DNA from: Bacteroidales bacterium
GTDB lineage: Bacteria > Bacteroidota > Bacteroidia > Bacteroidales > Muribaculaceae
DNA length: 64,000 bases
Reading direction: 5' to 3'
Assembly (NCBI GenBank): GCA_900769345.1
Contig: CAAGGJ010000053.1
Span: 10,534 to 74,533 of the forward strand
Below, in pieces: positions 1-8,498 of the stretch; positions within the stretch are counted from its first letter, which is position 1, and each line of letters starts with the position of its first letter. Both the position numbers and the translations under genes were made by a program. Under the pieces are notes generated by a model. The model saw nothing but the letters and a program-made list of their open reading frames with translations, did not search any database and was not told where the DNA came from.

Positions 1-707
1 GAGCAAGAGCATTCGAGACAGCATATTCACTCTCGAAGTATGGCAAGCCGGTAGACCGCGATGAGTGGGGTATGACGCCACAAACCGTGAATGCATACTA
101 CAATCCTACGACCAACGAAATATGCTTCCCGGCAGGTATTCTTCAGGCTCCATATTTCAATCCTAACGGCGACGATGCTTGCAACTACGGAGCAATAGGC
201 GTGGTAATAGGTCACGAGATGACTCACGGATTTGATGACCAAGGTCGCAATTTCGACCAAAACGGCAATATGGCTTCGTGGTGGACCGAAGAGGATGCTG
301 AAAAGTTTAAGACAAAGACACAAGTGCTTGTAGAACAATTCAATAATGTTATCGTACTCGGTGATACCCATGCCAACGGTCTGTATACTCTCGGCGAAAA
401 CATTGCCGACCAAGGTGGCTTGCGTGTGGCTTACACCGCATTCAAGAAGACCAAGCAAGGCAATTCCGGTGAAAAGATTGATGGATTTACCCCCGACCAG
501 CGCTTTTATCTAAGTTATGCCAATGTATGGGCAGCCAACATTACCGATCAAGAAATATTGCGTCGCACTAAAATCGATGTTCACTCACTTGGCAAATGGC
601 GCGTTAACGCCACATTGCGTAACATACAGTCGTTCTACGATGCCTTCGGCGTCAAGAGCGGTGACAAGATGTATATTGCACCTGCCGATAGAGTTATAAT
701 TTGGTAA
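1..707 (+). CDS. M13 family metallopeptidase, C-terminal part (gene starts before the window)
   Basis: This is a zinc endopeptidase of the neprilysin/PepO (M13) family, normally exported and acting on peptides. The open frame runs in from the left edge (codons start at position 3), so the N-terminus is missing. The visible part has the family hallmark WGMTPQTVNAYYNP just before the catalytic core, then the zinc motif HEMTH within VIGHEMTHGFDDQG, and the downstream ENIAD motif (GENIADQGG) that supplies the third zinc ligand and the catalytic aspartate. The end reads APADRVIIW, so the CxxW terminus of mammalian neprilysin is absent. A terminator hairpin follows 30 bp after the stop codon. Family assignment is firm; the substrate is unknown. 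Confidence 0.95.
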   Translation, partial: ARAFETAYSLSKYGKPVDRDEWGMTPQTVNAYYNPTTNEICFPAGILQAPYFNPNGDDACNYGAIGVVIGHEMTHGFDDQGRNFDQNGNMASWWTEEDAEKFKTKTQVLVEQFNNVIVLGDTHANGLYTLGENIADQGGLRVAYTAFKKTKQGNSGEKIDGFTPDQRFYLSYANVWAANITDQEILRRTKIDVHSLGKWRVNATLRNIQSFYDAFGVKSGDKMYIAPADRVIIW

Positions 708-736
708 AAGGATAACAATAATCGTAGAATATATAA

Positions 737-786
737 TGCGGCGAGTGTCATTGTCGAAATAGACGAGACACCCGCCGCAATTTTAG
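737..786 (+). terminator. Rho-independent terminator of the M13 peptidase gene
   Basis: Arms TGCGGCGAGTGTC (737-749) and GACACCCGCCGCA (767-779) pair over 13 bp with one A-C mismatch, followed by AATTTTAG. It lies 30 bp after the stop codon. Confidence 0.8.
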
Positions 787-846
787 TGGCCTTGAAGCTG
801 ATTTTGGTGCTATTATGGTTAAATATGGCAAAAATGTTAATCTAAA

Positions 847-878
847 TTTGTGAAACGCAACAAATAGTTGTAATTTTG
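847..878 (+). promoter_or_regulatory. Bacteroidetes-type promoter of tig
   Basis: TTTG at 847-850, 20 nt spacer, TAATTTTG at 871-878, an exact match to the Bacteroidetes -33/-7 pattern. The start codon of tig is 67 bp downstream. Confidence 0.85.
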
Positions 879-944
879 CACCCGATTTGGTGTGAAATCA
901 CTATTTTATTGATAATTAATAACTAAATAATATATTCAAATACA

Positions 945-2300
945 ATGAATGTAAATTTCGAACAGTCGAATAACGTAAATGGCGTTATCACTATCACTAT
1001 TGGCGAAGCAGATTACGCCGAAAAGGTAAAAAAGAATCTTAAACAAATAGGTCTCAAACACCCTGTTAAGGGTTTCCGTCCGGGCCACACTCCGATAGGT
1101 ATTTTGAATAAGCTTTATGGAAAGCAAGTTCTTGCCGATGTGGTAAACGATGAAATAGGCGAACAATTGACTAACTATATCCACGAAAACAAGTTGCAAG
1201 TACTTGGCGAACCAATGTTGTCGGATGACAGCAGCTTCGATATTGACAACAGCAAGGAATTTACATTCAAATTCAATGTGGGTCTTGCACCGGAATTCAA
1301 TGTTGACTTGGCAAACGTGGAAATTCCTTACTACAGCATCGAAGTAGATGACGAAATGTTCGAACAGCAAAGCAAGTCGATGCGTATGCGTTTCGGCAAG
1401 CGCGAAGATGTAGAAGAAACTACACCCGAAGCACTCATTGCTGGTTCGTTGGTAGAGCTTAACGAAGATGGCAGCGTTAAGGAAGGTGGTATTACAGTAG
1501 AACACACCTATGTAAGCCCACGCTTCTTCAAGAGCGAAGACGAAAAGGCAAAATTCGCCGGCAAGAAGTTGAATGAAGAAGTAGTGTTCAATCCATGGAA
1601 CACCTGCGAAGGCAACCTTGGCGAACTTGGTGGCATGCTTAATGTGAAGCGTGAAGAAGCTGATGTAAAGAGCGACTTCAAGATGACTATTACAACCATC
1701 TCGGTAGATAAGGAAGCCGATTTGAACCAAGAGTTCTACGATATGGCATTCGGCAAGGACGTAGTTAAGAGCGAAGAAGAATATGTAGCAAAGGTAAAGG
1801 AAAGCATCAAGGCTTCGCTTGTAGGCGACAGCAATTATCGCTTCACTGTGGATGCACAAAATGCTATTGTAAACCACATTGGCGAAATCGAATTGCCTGA
1901 CGAATTCTTGAAGAAATTCTTCGTTATGAAGGACGAAAAGACTACAGCCGAAAAGATGGAAGAAGAATATCCAAAGATGAGACCACAACTCATCTGGCAA
2001 CTTGCCAAGGATAAGATAGCTGCCGATGGCGCTGTAAAGGTGGAAGAAGAAGACCTGCTCAACATAGCTAAGCTGATAGTAACTCAGCAGTTCTCGCAAT
2101 ATGGCATCTACAACGCACCGGCTGATGCGGTAGAACGCCAAGCTAAGGAAATTGTAAAGAACCCTGAGTATCGTCGCGACCTTGCAAACCGTGCAGTAGA
2201 TGATAAGGTATTCGCTTACATCCGCGCTACTGCAAAAATTGCAGAGAAGGAAGTTTCGGTGAAGGACTTTAATGCTCTTTTCGAAGCAGCAGCAGAGTAA
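945..2300 (+). CDS. tig: Trigger factor, ribosome-associated chaperone
   Basis: Trigger factor binds at the ribosome exit tunnel and shields nascent chains. The N-terminal ribosome-binding domain is clear (residues about 1-120, with the KGFRPGHTPIGILNKLYGKQVLADV stretch holding the ribosome-contact loop, GFRPGHTP, in place of the usual GFRxGKxP). The middle FKBP-like domain (about 150-245) is divergent, as is usual in Bacteroidetes, so isomerase activity is doubtful. A helical C-terminal chaperone domain follows. Length is 451 aa, normal for the family. The ATG at 945 lies 67 bp after a consensus promoter. The gene stands directly before clpP and clpX, a widely conserved arrangement linking nascent-chain folding and ClpXP degradation, although here a terminator and a new promoter separate tig from clpP. 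Confidence 0.95.
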   Translation: MNVNFEQSNNVNGVITITIGEADYAEKVKKNLKQIGLKHPVKGFRPGHTPIGILNKLYGKQVLADVVNDEIGEQLTNYIHENKLQVLGEPMLSDDSSFDIDNSKEFTFKFNVGLAPEFNVDLANVEIPYYSIEVDDEMFEQQSKSMRMRFGKREDVEETTPEALIAGSLVELNEDGSVKEGGITVEHTYVSPRFFKSEDEKAKFAGKKLNEEVVFNPWNTCEGNLGELGGMLNVKREEADVKSDFKMTITTISVDKEADLNQEFYDMAFGKDVVKSEEEYVAKVKESIKASLVGDSNYRFTVDAQNAIVNHIGEIELPDEFLKKFFVMKDEKTTAEKMEEEYPKMRPQLIWQLAKDKIAADGAVKVEEEDLLNIAKLIVTQQFSQYGIYNAPADAVERQAKEIVKNPEYRRDLANRAVDDKVFAYIRATAKIAEKEVSVKDFNALFEAAAE

Positions 2301-2324
2301 TCATAAGGAAATAACTGATATTTT

Positions 2325-2370
2325 ATGAGGTGATGTCACATCTATATTATGATATCACCTCATTTTTTTA
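2325..2370 (+). terminator. Terminator after tig
   Basis: Arms ATGAGGTGAT (2325-2334) and ATCACCTCAT (2354-2363) pair perfectly over 10 bp and run into seven T residues. Confidence 0.85.
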
Positions 2371-2388
2371 TGACTTTATTTGTAAAGC

Positions 2389-2419
2389 TTTGCGCTTTGG
2401 CATTTTTTTTGTATTTTTG
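2389..2419 (+). promoter_or_regulatory. Promoter of clpP-clpX
   Basis: TTTG at 2389-2392, 19 nt spacer, TATTTTTG (TAnnTTTG) at 2412-2419; clpP starts 32 bp further on. Confidence 0.75.
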
Positions 2420-2450
2420 GAAATCGAAAAATACATAAAACGAACAATAT

Positions 2451-3128
2451 ATGAAAAATGACTTTAGAGATTATGCTGTAAAACATTTGGGTATGAACGG
2501 ACTTGCCCTCGACCAGTATAACACTATCACAAGCAGTTACATCAATCCTACAATTATGGAGGAACGCCAACTCAATGTGGCGCAAATGGACGTTTTTTCT
2601 CGATTGATGATGGATCGAATCATATTTTTGGGTACACAAATTGATGATTATACAGCCAATGTGATACAGGCACAGCTACTTTATCTTGATTCGGCTGACC
2701 CCGGCAAGGATGTGTCGATCTACATCAACTCGCCCGGAGGATCGGTGTATGCAGGTCTTGGCATCTATGACACCATGCAGATAATCCAAAGCAATGTAGC
2801 TACTATCTGCACCGGTATGGCGGCATCGATGGCAGCTGTGCTGTTGGTGGCAGGAGAGAAGGGTAAGCGCTCGGCTTTGAAGCACTCTCGTGTAATGATT
2901 CACCAGCCATTGGGTGGTGTGCAGGGTCAAGCCAGTGATATCGAAATCACAGCTCGCGAAATATTGAAGTTGAAGGACGAACTTTACACTATTATCGCCG
3001 ACCATTCGTGTCAGCCATTTGAGAAAGTGCAAAAGGACTCCGATCGCGACTATTGGATGACATCGGCAGAGGCATTGAACTATGGTATGATTGACCAAGT
3101 TCTCGAACGTTCAGATATTAAGAAATGA
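2451..3128 (+). CDS. clpP: ATP-dependent Clp protease proteolytic subunit
   Basis: ClpP forms the 14-subunit serine protease chamber that degrades substrates unfolded by ClpX. The catalytic triad is visible: Ser126 in GMAASMAA, His151 in VMIHQPLGG and Asp200 in DSDRDYW. The oligomerisation and substrate-strand motif NSPGGSV lies at about residue 93. At 225 aa it is slightly longer than E. coli ClpP, mostly from a longer N-terminal leader that is probably removed by self-processing. The stop codon overlaps the start of clpX by 4 bp (ATGA), so the two subunits are probably translationally coupled. Confidence 0.97.
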   Translation: MKNDFRDYAVKHLGMNGLALDQYNTITSSYINPTIMEERQLNVAQMDVFSRLMMDRIIFLGTQIDDYTANVIQAQLLYLDSADPGKDVSIYINSPGGSVYAGLGIYDTMQIIQSNVATICTGMAASMAAVLLVAGEKGKRSALKHSRVMIHQPLGGVQGQASDIEITAREILKLKDELYTIIADHSCQPFEKVQKDSDRDYWMTSAEALNYGMIDQVLERSDIKK

Positions 3129-4372
3129 AAAAAAATAAGACGGAATTATATTGTAGCTTTTGCGGACGTGCGGCGAGCGATGTGCGACTCTTGATTCCCG
3201 GTCAGGGAGGGTGTATATGCAACGACTGCGTGGAGCAAGCCGGCGAAATAGTGAAAGAATATCTTCACGACGAGCAAAAACGCAATATTGCTAAAGCAAA
3301 CGACTCGATAAAGGACATACCTACTCCTCAAGAGATTAAAGAATATATCGACCAATATGTGATAGGTCAGGACGATGCGAAGAAGTATTTGTCGGTAGCG
3401 GTGTATAACCATTATAAGCGACTTACCCAAACCATCGATGCCGATGATGTGGAAATAGAAAAATCCAACATCATCATCGTGGGTCCTACCGGAACCGGAA
3501 AAACGCTCTTGGCAAAAACCATAGCGCGTTTGCTGCAAGTGCCATTTGCAATAGTTGATGCTACGGTTCTCACCGAGGCAGGTTATGTGGGCGAAGACAT
3601 CGAGAGCCTGCTTGTGCGACTGCTTCAGGCTTGTGACTATAATGTGGAACTTGCTCAGAAGGGTATTGTGTTTATCGACGAGATAGATAAGATAGCTCGA
3701 AAGAGCGACAATCCGTCGATTACTCGCGACGTAAGTGGCGAAGGTGTTCAGCAAGGTTTATTGAAGCTGCTCGAAGGGTCGGTGGTAAATGTGCCGCCAC
3801 AAGGTGGACGCAAGCACCCCGAGCAAAAGATGATTCCGGTCGACACCAAAAACATATTATTTATATGTGGTGGCGCATTTGAGGGTATTGAACGCAAGAT
3901 AGCCCTTCGCCTTAACACCCATGTGGTAGGATATGGTACAAGCACCGAGCGTAGCAAGGTGGATAGAGAAAAGCTCTTGCACTATGTGGCACCACAAGAC
4001 CTCAAGTCGTATGGCTTAATCCCGGAAATTGTAGGTCGTTTGCCAATTTTGACCAATCTTGAACCACTCGATCGCGATGCATTGCGCAAGATTCTCACCG
4101 AACCCAAGAATGCCATTACCAAGCAATATATAAAATTGTTCAAGATGGATGGGGTGGAACTTGTGTTTGCCGACGAAACTCTCGATTTCATTGTAGACAA
4201 AGCAATAGAGTATAAACTTGGAGCTCGAGGCTTGCGTTCGATAGTGGAAACGATAATGATAGATGCCATGTATGAGGTGCCGTCGAGTAGGAAAAAGAAA
4301 TTTGTGGTGAAGCGAGATTATGCCGAACAGCAATTAAAAAAGGCAAATTTCGAGGCATTTAATCAAATATAA
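3125..4372 (+). CDS. clpX: ATP-dependent Clp protease ATP-binding subunit ClpX
   Basis: ClpX is the AAA+ unfoldase partner of ClpP. The N-terminal zinc-binding domain is intact (Cys10, Cys13, Cys32, Cys35). The AAA+ core has Walker A GPTGTGKT (120-127), the pore loop GYVG (153-156) and Walker B IVFIDEID (about 181-188), followed by sensor regions and a C-terminal small domain (ARGLRSIVE). Length, 415 aa, is typical. It overlaps clpP by 4 bp and ends at a strong terminator, so clpP-clpX is a closed two-gene operon. Confidence 0.97.
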   Translation: MKKNKTELYCSFCGRAASDVRLLIPGQGGCICNDCVEQAGEIVKEYLHDEQKRNIAKANDSIKDIPTPQEIKEYIDQYVIGQDDAKKYLSVAVYNHYKRLTQTIDADDVEIEKSNIIIVGPTGTGKTLLAKTIARLLQVPFAIVDATVLTEAGYVGEDIESLLVRLLQACDYNVELAQKGIVFIDEIDKIARKSDNPSITRDVSGEGVQQGLLKLLEGSVVNVPPQGGRKHPEQKMIPVDTKNILFICGGAFEGIERKIALRLNTHVVGYGTSTERSKVDREKLLHYVAPQDLKSYGLIPEIVGRLPILTNLEPLDRDALRKILTEPKNAITKQYIKLFKMDGVELVFADETLDFIVDKAIEYKLGARGLRSIVETIMIDAMYEVPSSRKKKFVVKRDYAEQQLKKANFEAFNQI

Positions 4373-4378
4373 AATTTT

Positions 4379-4413
4379 AAGGCTCAAAAAACTTGCATTT
4401 TTTGAGCCTTTAT
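4379..4413 (+). terminator. Terminator after clpX
   Basis: Perfect 13-bp stem: AAGGCTCAAAAAA (4379-4391) with TTTTTTGAGCCTT (4398-4410), 6-nt loop, 6 bp after the clpX stop codon. Confidence 0.9.
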
Positions 4414-4424
4414 TTTATATTTGT
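4393..4424 (+). promoter_or_regulatory. Promoter of recQ, overlapping the clpX terminator
   Basis: TTG at 4393-4395, 21 nt, TATATTTG (TAnnTTTG) at 4417-4424. The -33 part lies within the loop of the clpX terminator. The recQ ATG at 4460 is 35 bp downstream. Confidence 0.55.
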
Positions 4425-4459
4425 ATAACGAAATCGAAAGAACCAATCAATTATTAACC

Positions 4460-6631
4460 ATGGCCAACAACAAGCAACTCGTCGCAGAATTGAAGAAGCA
4501 CTTCGGATTCGATTCCTTCAAGGGTAATCAAGAGGCGATTATAGAAAACTTAATCGCTGAAAGGGATACCTTTGTGCTTATGCCTACGGGTGGTGGTAAG
4601 TCGTTGTGCTATCAACTTCCGTCGTTAATGATGGAAGGAACGGCCATAGTAATCTCTCCGCTAATTGCATTGATGAAAAATCAGGTCGACGCTATGAGAA
4701 ATTATAGTGAAGACGACGGCGTGGCACATTTTCTGAATTCTTCGTTGACACGCGAAGCAGTGCTTGAGGTGAAAGAGGATGTGCGCCGAGGCAAAACGAA
4801 ATTGCTGTATGTAGCACCCGAATCGCTTACAAAAGAGGAAAACATAGAGTTCCTAAAAACGGTGAAGATATCGTTTTATGCAGTGGACGAAGCACATTGC
4901 ATCTCGGAATGGGGTCACGACTTCCGCCCTGAATATCGAAACATACGACCGAAGATTATGGAAATAGGTGTGCGCCCGGTGATAGCGCTCACCGCTACTG
5001 CAACGCCAAAAGTACAACACGACATCCAGAAGAGTTTGGGAATGACCGATGTGACTGTATTCAAGTCGTCGTTCAACCGACCAAACCTGTACTATGAGGT
5101 GCGTCCAAAGACCAAGGACGTGGATAAGGACATAATACGATATATAAAGGCACGTCCGGGCAAGTCGGGTATCATATATTGCCTAAGTCGCAAGAAAGTG
5201 GAAGAGCTTGCCGAAACATTGTGCGTAAACGATATCAAGGCGTTGCCTTATCATGCCGGAATGGAGAGCACTAAGCGTACCGAGAATCAAGATGCCTTTT
5301 TGCTTGAGAATGTGGATGTGATAGTGGCAACAATAGCATTCGGAATGGGCATTGATAAACCGGATGTTCGATTTGTGATACATTATGATATACCCAAGAG
5401 TCTTGAAGGCTATTATCAGGAAACCGGTAGAGCAGGCCGAGATGGTGGCGAAGGCGAGTGTATTACATTCTACACTAAGAGTGATTTGAAGAAGCTTGAA
5501 AAGTTTATGCAGAGCAAACCTGCCAATGAGCAGGAGATAGGCAAGCAATTACTTGCCGAGACAGCAGCTTATGCCGAATCGTCGGTATGCCGTCGCAAAA
5601 CGCTTCTCCACTATTTTGGTGAAGAATACACTCAGTCAGACTGTGGGAACTGCGATAATTGTCGACATCCCAAGGTGCGAGTGGAAGCAAAGGATGAGCT
5701 TTGTGCCGTGCTTGAGGCTATTTTGGCTTTAAAAGAAAAACGCAAGACCGAATACGTAACAAAACTCTTGCTTGGTAAGCCTCTCGAAGATGTGAAGGAC
5801 GAAGACCTGGAATTGTATGGTTCGGAATCGAGCGCAGAGCCTAAGTTTATACATTCGGTAATCAATCAAGGCGTTATTGAGGGCTATATCGAAAAAGGTA
5901 TCGAGAATTACGGCTTGTTAAAGGTTACACCTAAGGGTAAAGAATATTTGAAACATCCTGTGTCGTTTAAAGTGGCAGAAGACCGTGATTTTTCTGATAC
6001 CGACACCGATAGTGAAAGCAAATCGGGAGGAGCCAATTCGCTTGACCCTGAACTTTATGCAATGCTGAGTGACTTGCGCAAGAAAGTGGCTAAGAAAAAC
6101 AATCTGCCACCTTATGTGGTGTTCCAGGACAATTCGCTCGAAGCGATGGCTACCACATACCCCATCACCATGGAGGAACTGCAAAATATTCCGGGTGTAG
6201 GAGAGGGCAAAGCCCATCGATATGGCAAGGAATTTATAGAACTTATATCTCACCATGTGGAGGAAAACGAAATAGAGCGCCCACTTGACTTCAGAGTGAA
6301 AACTGTGGCCAAACGAAGCGTGAAGAAGGTGGACATAATAAGAGGTATCGATAAGCAGATACAGCTCGATGCTCTTGCCGACTCATTGCTGCTCTCTTTC
6401 AGTGAATTGGTGGACGAAATAGAGTCGATAGTATATTCGGGCACACGAATCAACATCGATTATTATTTGAACGAAATTATCGATGAAGATGATATTAACG
6501 AACTTGCAGAATATTTCAGAGAATGTGACACCGACGACCTCAATGATGCATTTAAAGAATGGGGTGATGTGTTCTCGGAAGATGAAATACGACTTGTTCA
6601 CCTGAAGTTTATGAGTGAACACGGAAACTAA
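4460..6631 (+). CDS. recQ: ATP-dependent DNA helicase RecQ
   Basis: RecQ is a 3'-5' DNA helicase in recombination and fork repair. I use the ATG at 4460 (723 aa); an upstream in-frame TTG at 4421 lies inside the presumed promoter. Domains in order: superfamily-2 helicase with Walker A MPTGGGKS (41-48) and DEAH (143-146), second helicase lobe with the QETGRAGRDG arginine-finger motif, RecQ zinc cluster (CRRKTLLHYFGE then CGNCDNC), winged helix, HRDC domain (NLPPYVVFQD, then IPGVGEGKAHRYG), and an extra helical C-terminal tail of about 110 residues that resembles the helix-turn-helix extension common in Bacteroidetes RecQ. It has its own promoter and terminator and is probably monocistronic. 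Confidence 0.95.
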   Translation: MANNKQLVAELKKHFGFDSFKGNQEAIIENLIAERDTFVLMPTGGGKSLCYQLPSLMMEGTAIVISPLIALMKNQVDAMRNYSEDDGVAHFLNSSLTREAVLEVKEDVRRGKTKLLYVAPESLTKEENIEFLKTVKISFYAVDEAHCISEWGHDFRPEYRNIRPKIMEIGVRPVIALTATATPKVQHDIQKSLGMTDVTVFKSSFNRPNLYYEVRPKTKDVDKDIIRYIKARPGKSGIIYCLSRKKVEELAETLCVNDIKALPYHAGMESTKRTENQDAFLLENVDVIVATIAFGMGIDKPDVRFVIHYDIPKSLEGYYQETGRAGRDGGEGECITFYTKSDLKKLEKFMQSKPANEQEIGKQLLAETAAYAESSVCRRKTLLHYFGEEYTQSDCGNCDNCRHPKVRVEAKDELCAVLEAILALKEKRKTEYVTKLLLGKPLEDVKDEDLELYGSESSAEPKFIHSVINQGVIEGYIEKGIENYGLLKVTPKGKEYLKHPVSFKVAEDRDFSDTDTDSESKSGGANSLDPELYAMLSDLRKKVAKKNNLPPYVVFQDNSLEAMATTYPITMEELQNIPGVGEGKAHRYGKEFIELISHHVEENEIERPLDFRVKTVAKRSVKKVDIIRGIDKQIQLDALADSLLLSFSELVDEIESIVYSGTRINIDYYLNEIIDEDDINELAEYFRECDTDDLNDAFKEWGDVFSEDEIRLVHLKFMSEHGN

Positions 6632-6638
6632 TGTTATA

Positions 6639-6674
6639 AAGTCTTGTCGGGCAAAGGTCCGGCGAGACTTTTTT
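6639..6674 (+). terminator. Terminator after recQ
   Basis: AAGTCTTGTCGG (6639-6650) pairs with CCGGCGAGACTT (6659-6670), 12 bp including two G-U pairs, 8-nt loop, then TTTT. Confidence 0.85.
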
Positions 6675-6730
6675 GCGCAAAAAAAGACATTAAAAAACGA
6701 AAATATCATAAATTATTCGTGAAAAGTTTG

Positions 6731-6738
6731 TAATTTTG
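6731..6738 (+). promoter_or_regulatory. -7 element of the guaB promoter
   Basis: TAATTTTG matches TAnnTTTG. No TTTG is visible at the expected -33 distance. It predicts an untranslated leader of about 110 nt before guaB. Confidence 0.6.
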
Positions 6739-6744
6739 TGCGCA

Positions 6745-6853
6745 ATAAAAGAAATAGCACTCTCAAGTGGGGGACGAGACACCTGCCGGGGAGCAATGAT
6801 TTGAGAAGAATATTAATAATTAATAACGCCGTCAGGCAAAACAATTCTATTAT
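6745..6853 (+). promoter_or_regulatory. guaB 5' untranslated leader, possibly structured
   Basis: The leader is GC-richer than the neighbouring spacers. TCTCAA (6761-6766) can pair with TTGAGA (6801-6806) around a conserved-looking GGGGGACGAGAC and CCGGGGAGCAA core (6784-6795), and a small hairpin GCC-GTCA-GGC lies at 6828-6837. The CCGGGGAGCAA string recalls part of the ZTP (pfl) riboswitch, but I could not build that fold. A cis-regulatory RNA is possible and not shown. Confidence 0.35.
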
Positions 6854-8326
6854 ATGTCTTTTATTGAAGATCGCGTAAAAATGGAAGGTGTAACCTTCGA
6901 TGATGTACTTCTTATTCCAGCATATTCAGAGGTACTACCAAATCAAGTAAACTTAACCACCAAATTTTCTCGCAACATTACACTCAACGTGCCATTGATT
7001 TCGGCAGCTATGGACACTGTGACTGAGTCGCAGATGGCTATTGCCATAGCACGCGAAGGCGGTATCGGCGTAATCCACAAGAATATGTCGATAGAGGAAC
7101 AAGCACGTCAAGTGCATGCGGTGAAGCGTGCCGAGAATGGTATGATTTACGATCCGGTCACCATTAAGCGAGGCTCAACAGTGCAAGATGCGCTGAATAT
7201 GATGCACGAATATAAGATAGGTGGCATACCTGTGGTAGATGATGACAGAAATTTGGTGGGCATCGTTACAAATCGTGACTTGCGTTTTGAACGTGATTTG
7301 ACTAAGGTTATTGATGAGGTGATGACTAAAGAAAATTTGGTAGTTACCAGTCAATCGACCAATCTCGAAGAGGCAGCCGACATTCTGCAAAATCATAAGA
7401 TTGAGAAATTGCCAGTTGTCGACAAAAACGGCAAGTTGGTGGGTCTTGTAACTTATAAAGACATAACAAAAGCAAAGGATAAGCCAAATGCAGCTAAGGA
7501 TGCGCTCGGTCGCTTGCGCGTAGCAGCCGGAATAGGCGTCACCAAGGACTCGATGGAGCGTGCACGTGCTCTCGTGGAAGCAGGTGTGGATGCATTGGTG
7601 ATAGATACAGCTCACGGACACACCAAGGGCGTGGTGGAAGTGCTTCGCAATGTGAAAGCAGCATTCCCACAAGTAGATGTAGTGGTGGGTAATATAGCTA
7701 CAGGCGAAGCTGCAAAATACTTGGTCGAAAATGGTGCCGATGGCGTAAAGGTAGGTATCGGACCGGGATCTATTTGCACTACTCGCATTATTGCCGGTAT
7801 CGGTGTTCCACAGTTGTCGGCCGTATATGATGTGGCAAAGGCCCTCGAAGGAACAGGAGTACCCCTGATTGCCGATGGTGGTATTCGCTATTCGGGTGAT
7901 ATAGTTAAGGCATTGGCAGCCGGTGCATACTCGGTGATGTTGGGCGGAATGTTTGCCGGTGTAGAAGAATCGCCGGGTGAAACAATTATTTTCAATGGCC
8001 GTAAATTCAAGACATATCGCGGTATGGGCTCTCTCGAAGCTATGGAAAAGGGTAGCAAGGATCGCTATTTCCAGGGCAATGTTTCCGATAACAAGAAACT
8101 CGTGCCGGAAGGTATTGCAGCACGCGTGCCATATAAGGGAACGCTCTATGAGGTGGCATATCAGATGCTTGGCGGTCTTCGCGCAGGTATGGGTTATTGT
8201 GGCGCGCCTACTATCGAGGCATTGCACCACGCACAATTTGTGAAGATAACCAATGCCGGTATGCAAGAAAGTCACCCCCACGATGTGGCTATTACGAGCG
8301 AGGCACCAAACTATAGTCGCAACTGA
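6854..8326 (+). CDS. guaB: Inosine-5'-monophosphate dehydrogenase
   Basis: GuaB oxidises IMP to XMP with NAD+, the committed step to GMP. The TIM-barrel core is interrupted by two CBS domains (about residues 95-205; DALNMMHEYKIGGIPVVD and ADILQNHKIEKLPVVD). The active-site loop is GIGPGSICTTR with catalytic Cys308, and the C-terminal flap region is present (GMGSLEAM, then RVPYKGTLYEV). Length is 490 aa, normal. The ATG at 6854 follows an unusually long leader for this window, which hints at RNA-level control by purine status. The gene ends before a large stem-loop and is probably transcribed alone. Confidence 0.97.
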   Translation: MSFIEDRVKMEGVTFDDVLLIPAYSEVLPNQVNLTTKFSRNITLNVPLISAAMDTVTESQMAIAIAREGGIGVIHKNMSIEEQARQVHAVKRAENGMIYDPVTIKRGSTVQDALNMMHEYKIGGIPVVDDDRNLVGIVTNRDLRFERDLTKVIDEVMTKENLVVTSQSTNLEEAADILQNHKIEKLPVVDKNGKLVGLVTYKDITKAKDKPNAAKDALGRLRVAAGIGVTKDSMERARALVEAGVDALVIDTAHGHTKGVVEVLRNVKAAFPQVDVVVGNIATGEAAKYLVENGADGVKVGIGPGSICTTRIIAGIGVPQLSAVYDVAKALEGTGVPLIADGGIRYSGDIVKALAAGAYSVMLGGMFAGVEESPGETIIFNGRKFKTYRGMGSLEAMEKGSKDRYFQGNVSDNKKLVPEGIAARVPYKGTLYEVAYQMLGGLRAGMGYCGAPTIEALHHAQFVKITNAGMQESHPHDVAITSEAPNYSRN

Positions 8327-8365
8327 TAAATTATAGTTAAAGAATTCAATTCTACCATTAAATAA

Positions 8366-8447
8366 ATACGATTCCGCAATAATTTCGGTCGTTAATGTCA
8401 GTGCACCACGGGCAGATAACAAGAAAAGTTGCGGAATCGTATAATTT
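8366..8447 (+). terminator. Long-loop stem-loop after guaB
   Basis: A perfect 14-bp stem: ATACGATTCCGCAA (8366-8379) with TTGCGGAATCGTAT (8429-8442), followed by AATTTTT. The 49-nt loop is far longer than in the other terminators here. It probably terminates guaB and could also be a small structured RNA upstream of the next gene. Confidence 0.6.
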
Positions 8448-8498
8448 TTGCACTTAATTTTCGTTAGAATAAAGAATATCAAAATATCTAACAAAACG

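Noticed and set aside
936..2141. A 401-codon open frame on the reverse strand
   Set aside because: It lies entirely opposite tig, and its low-complexity Phe/Leu/Tyr-rich translation is the mirror of tig codons. No start context or family resemblance.
6745..6853. A firm ZTP (pfl) riboswitch call before guaB
   Set aside because: Only the CCGGGGAGCAA string matches. The conserved 5' part, P2 stem and pseudoknot could not be located, so I leave it as an unassigned leader.
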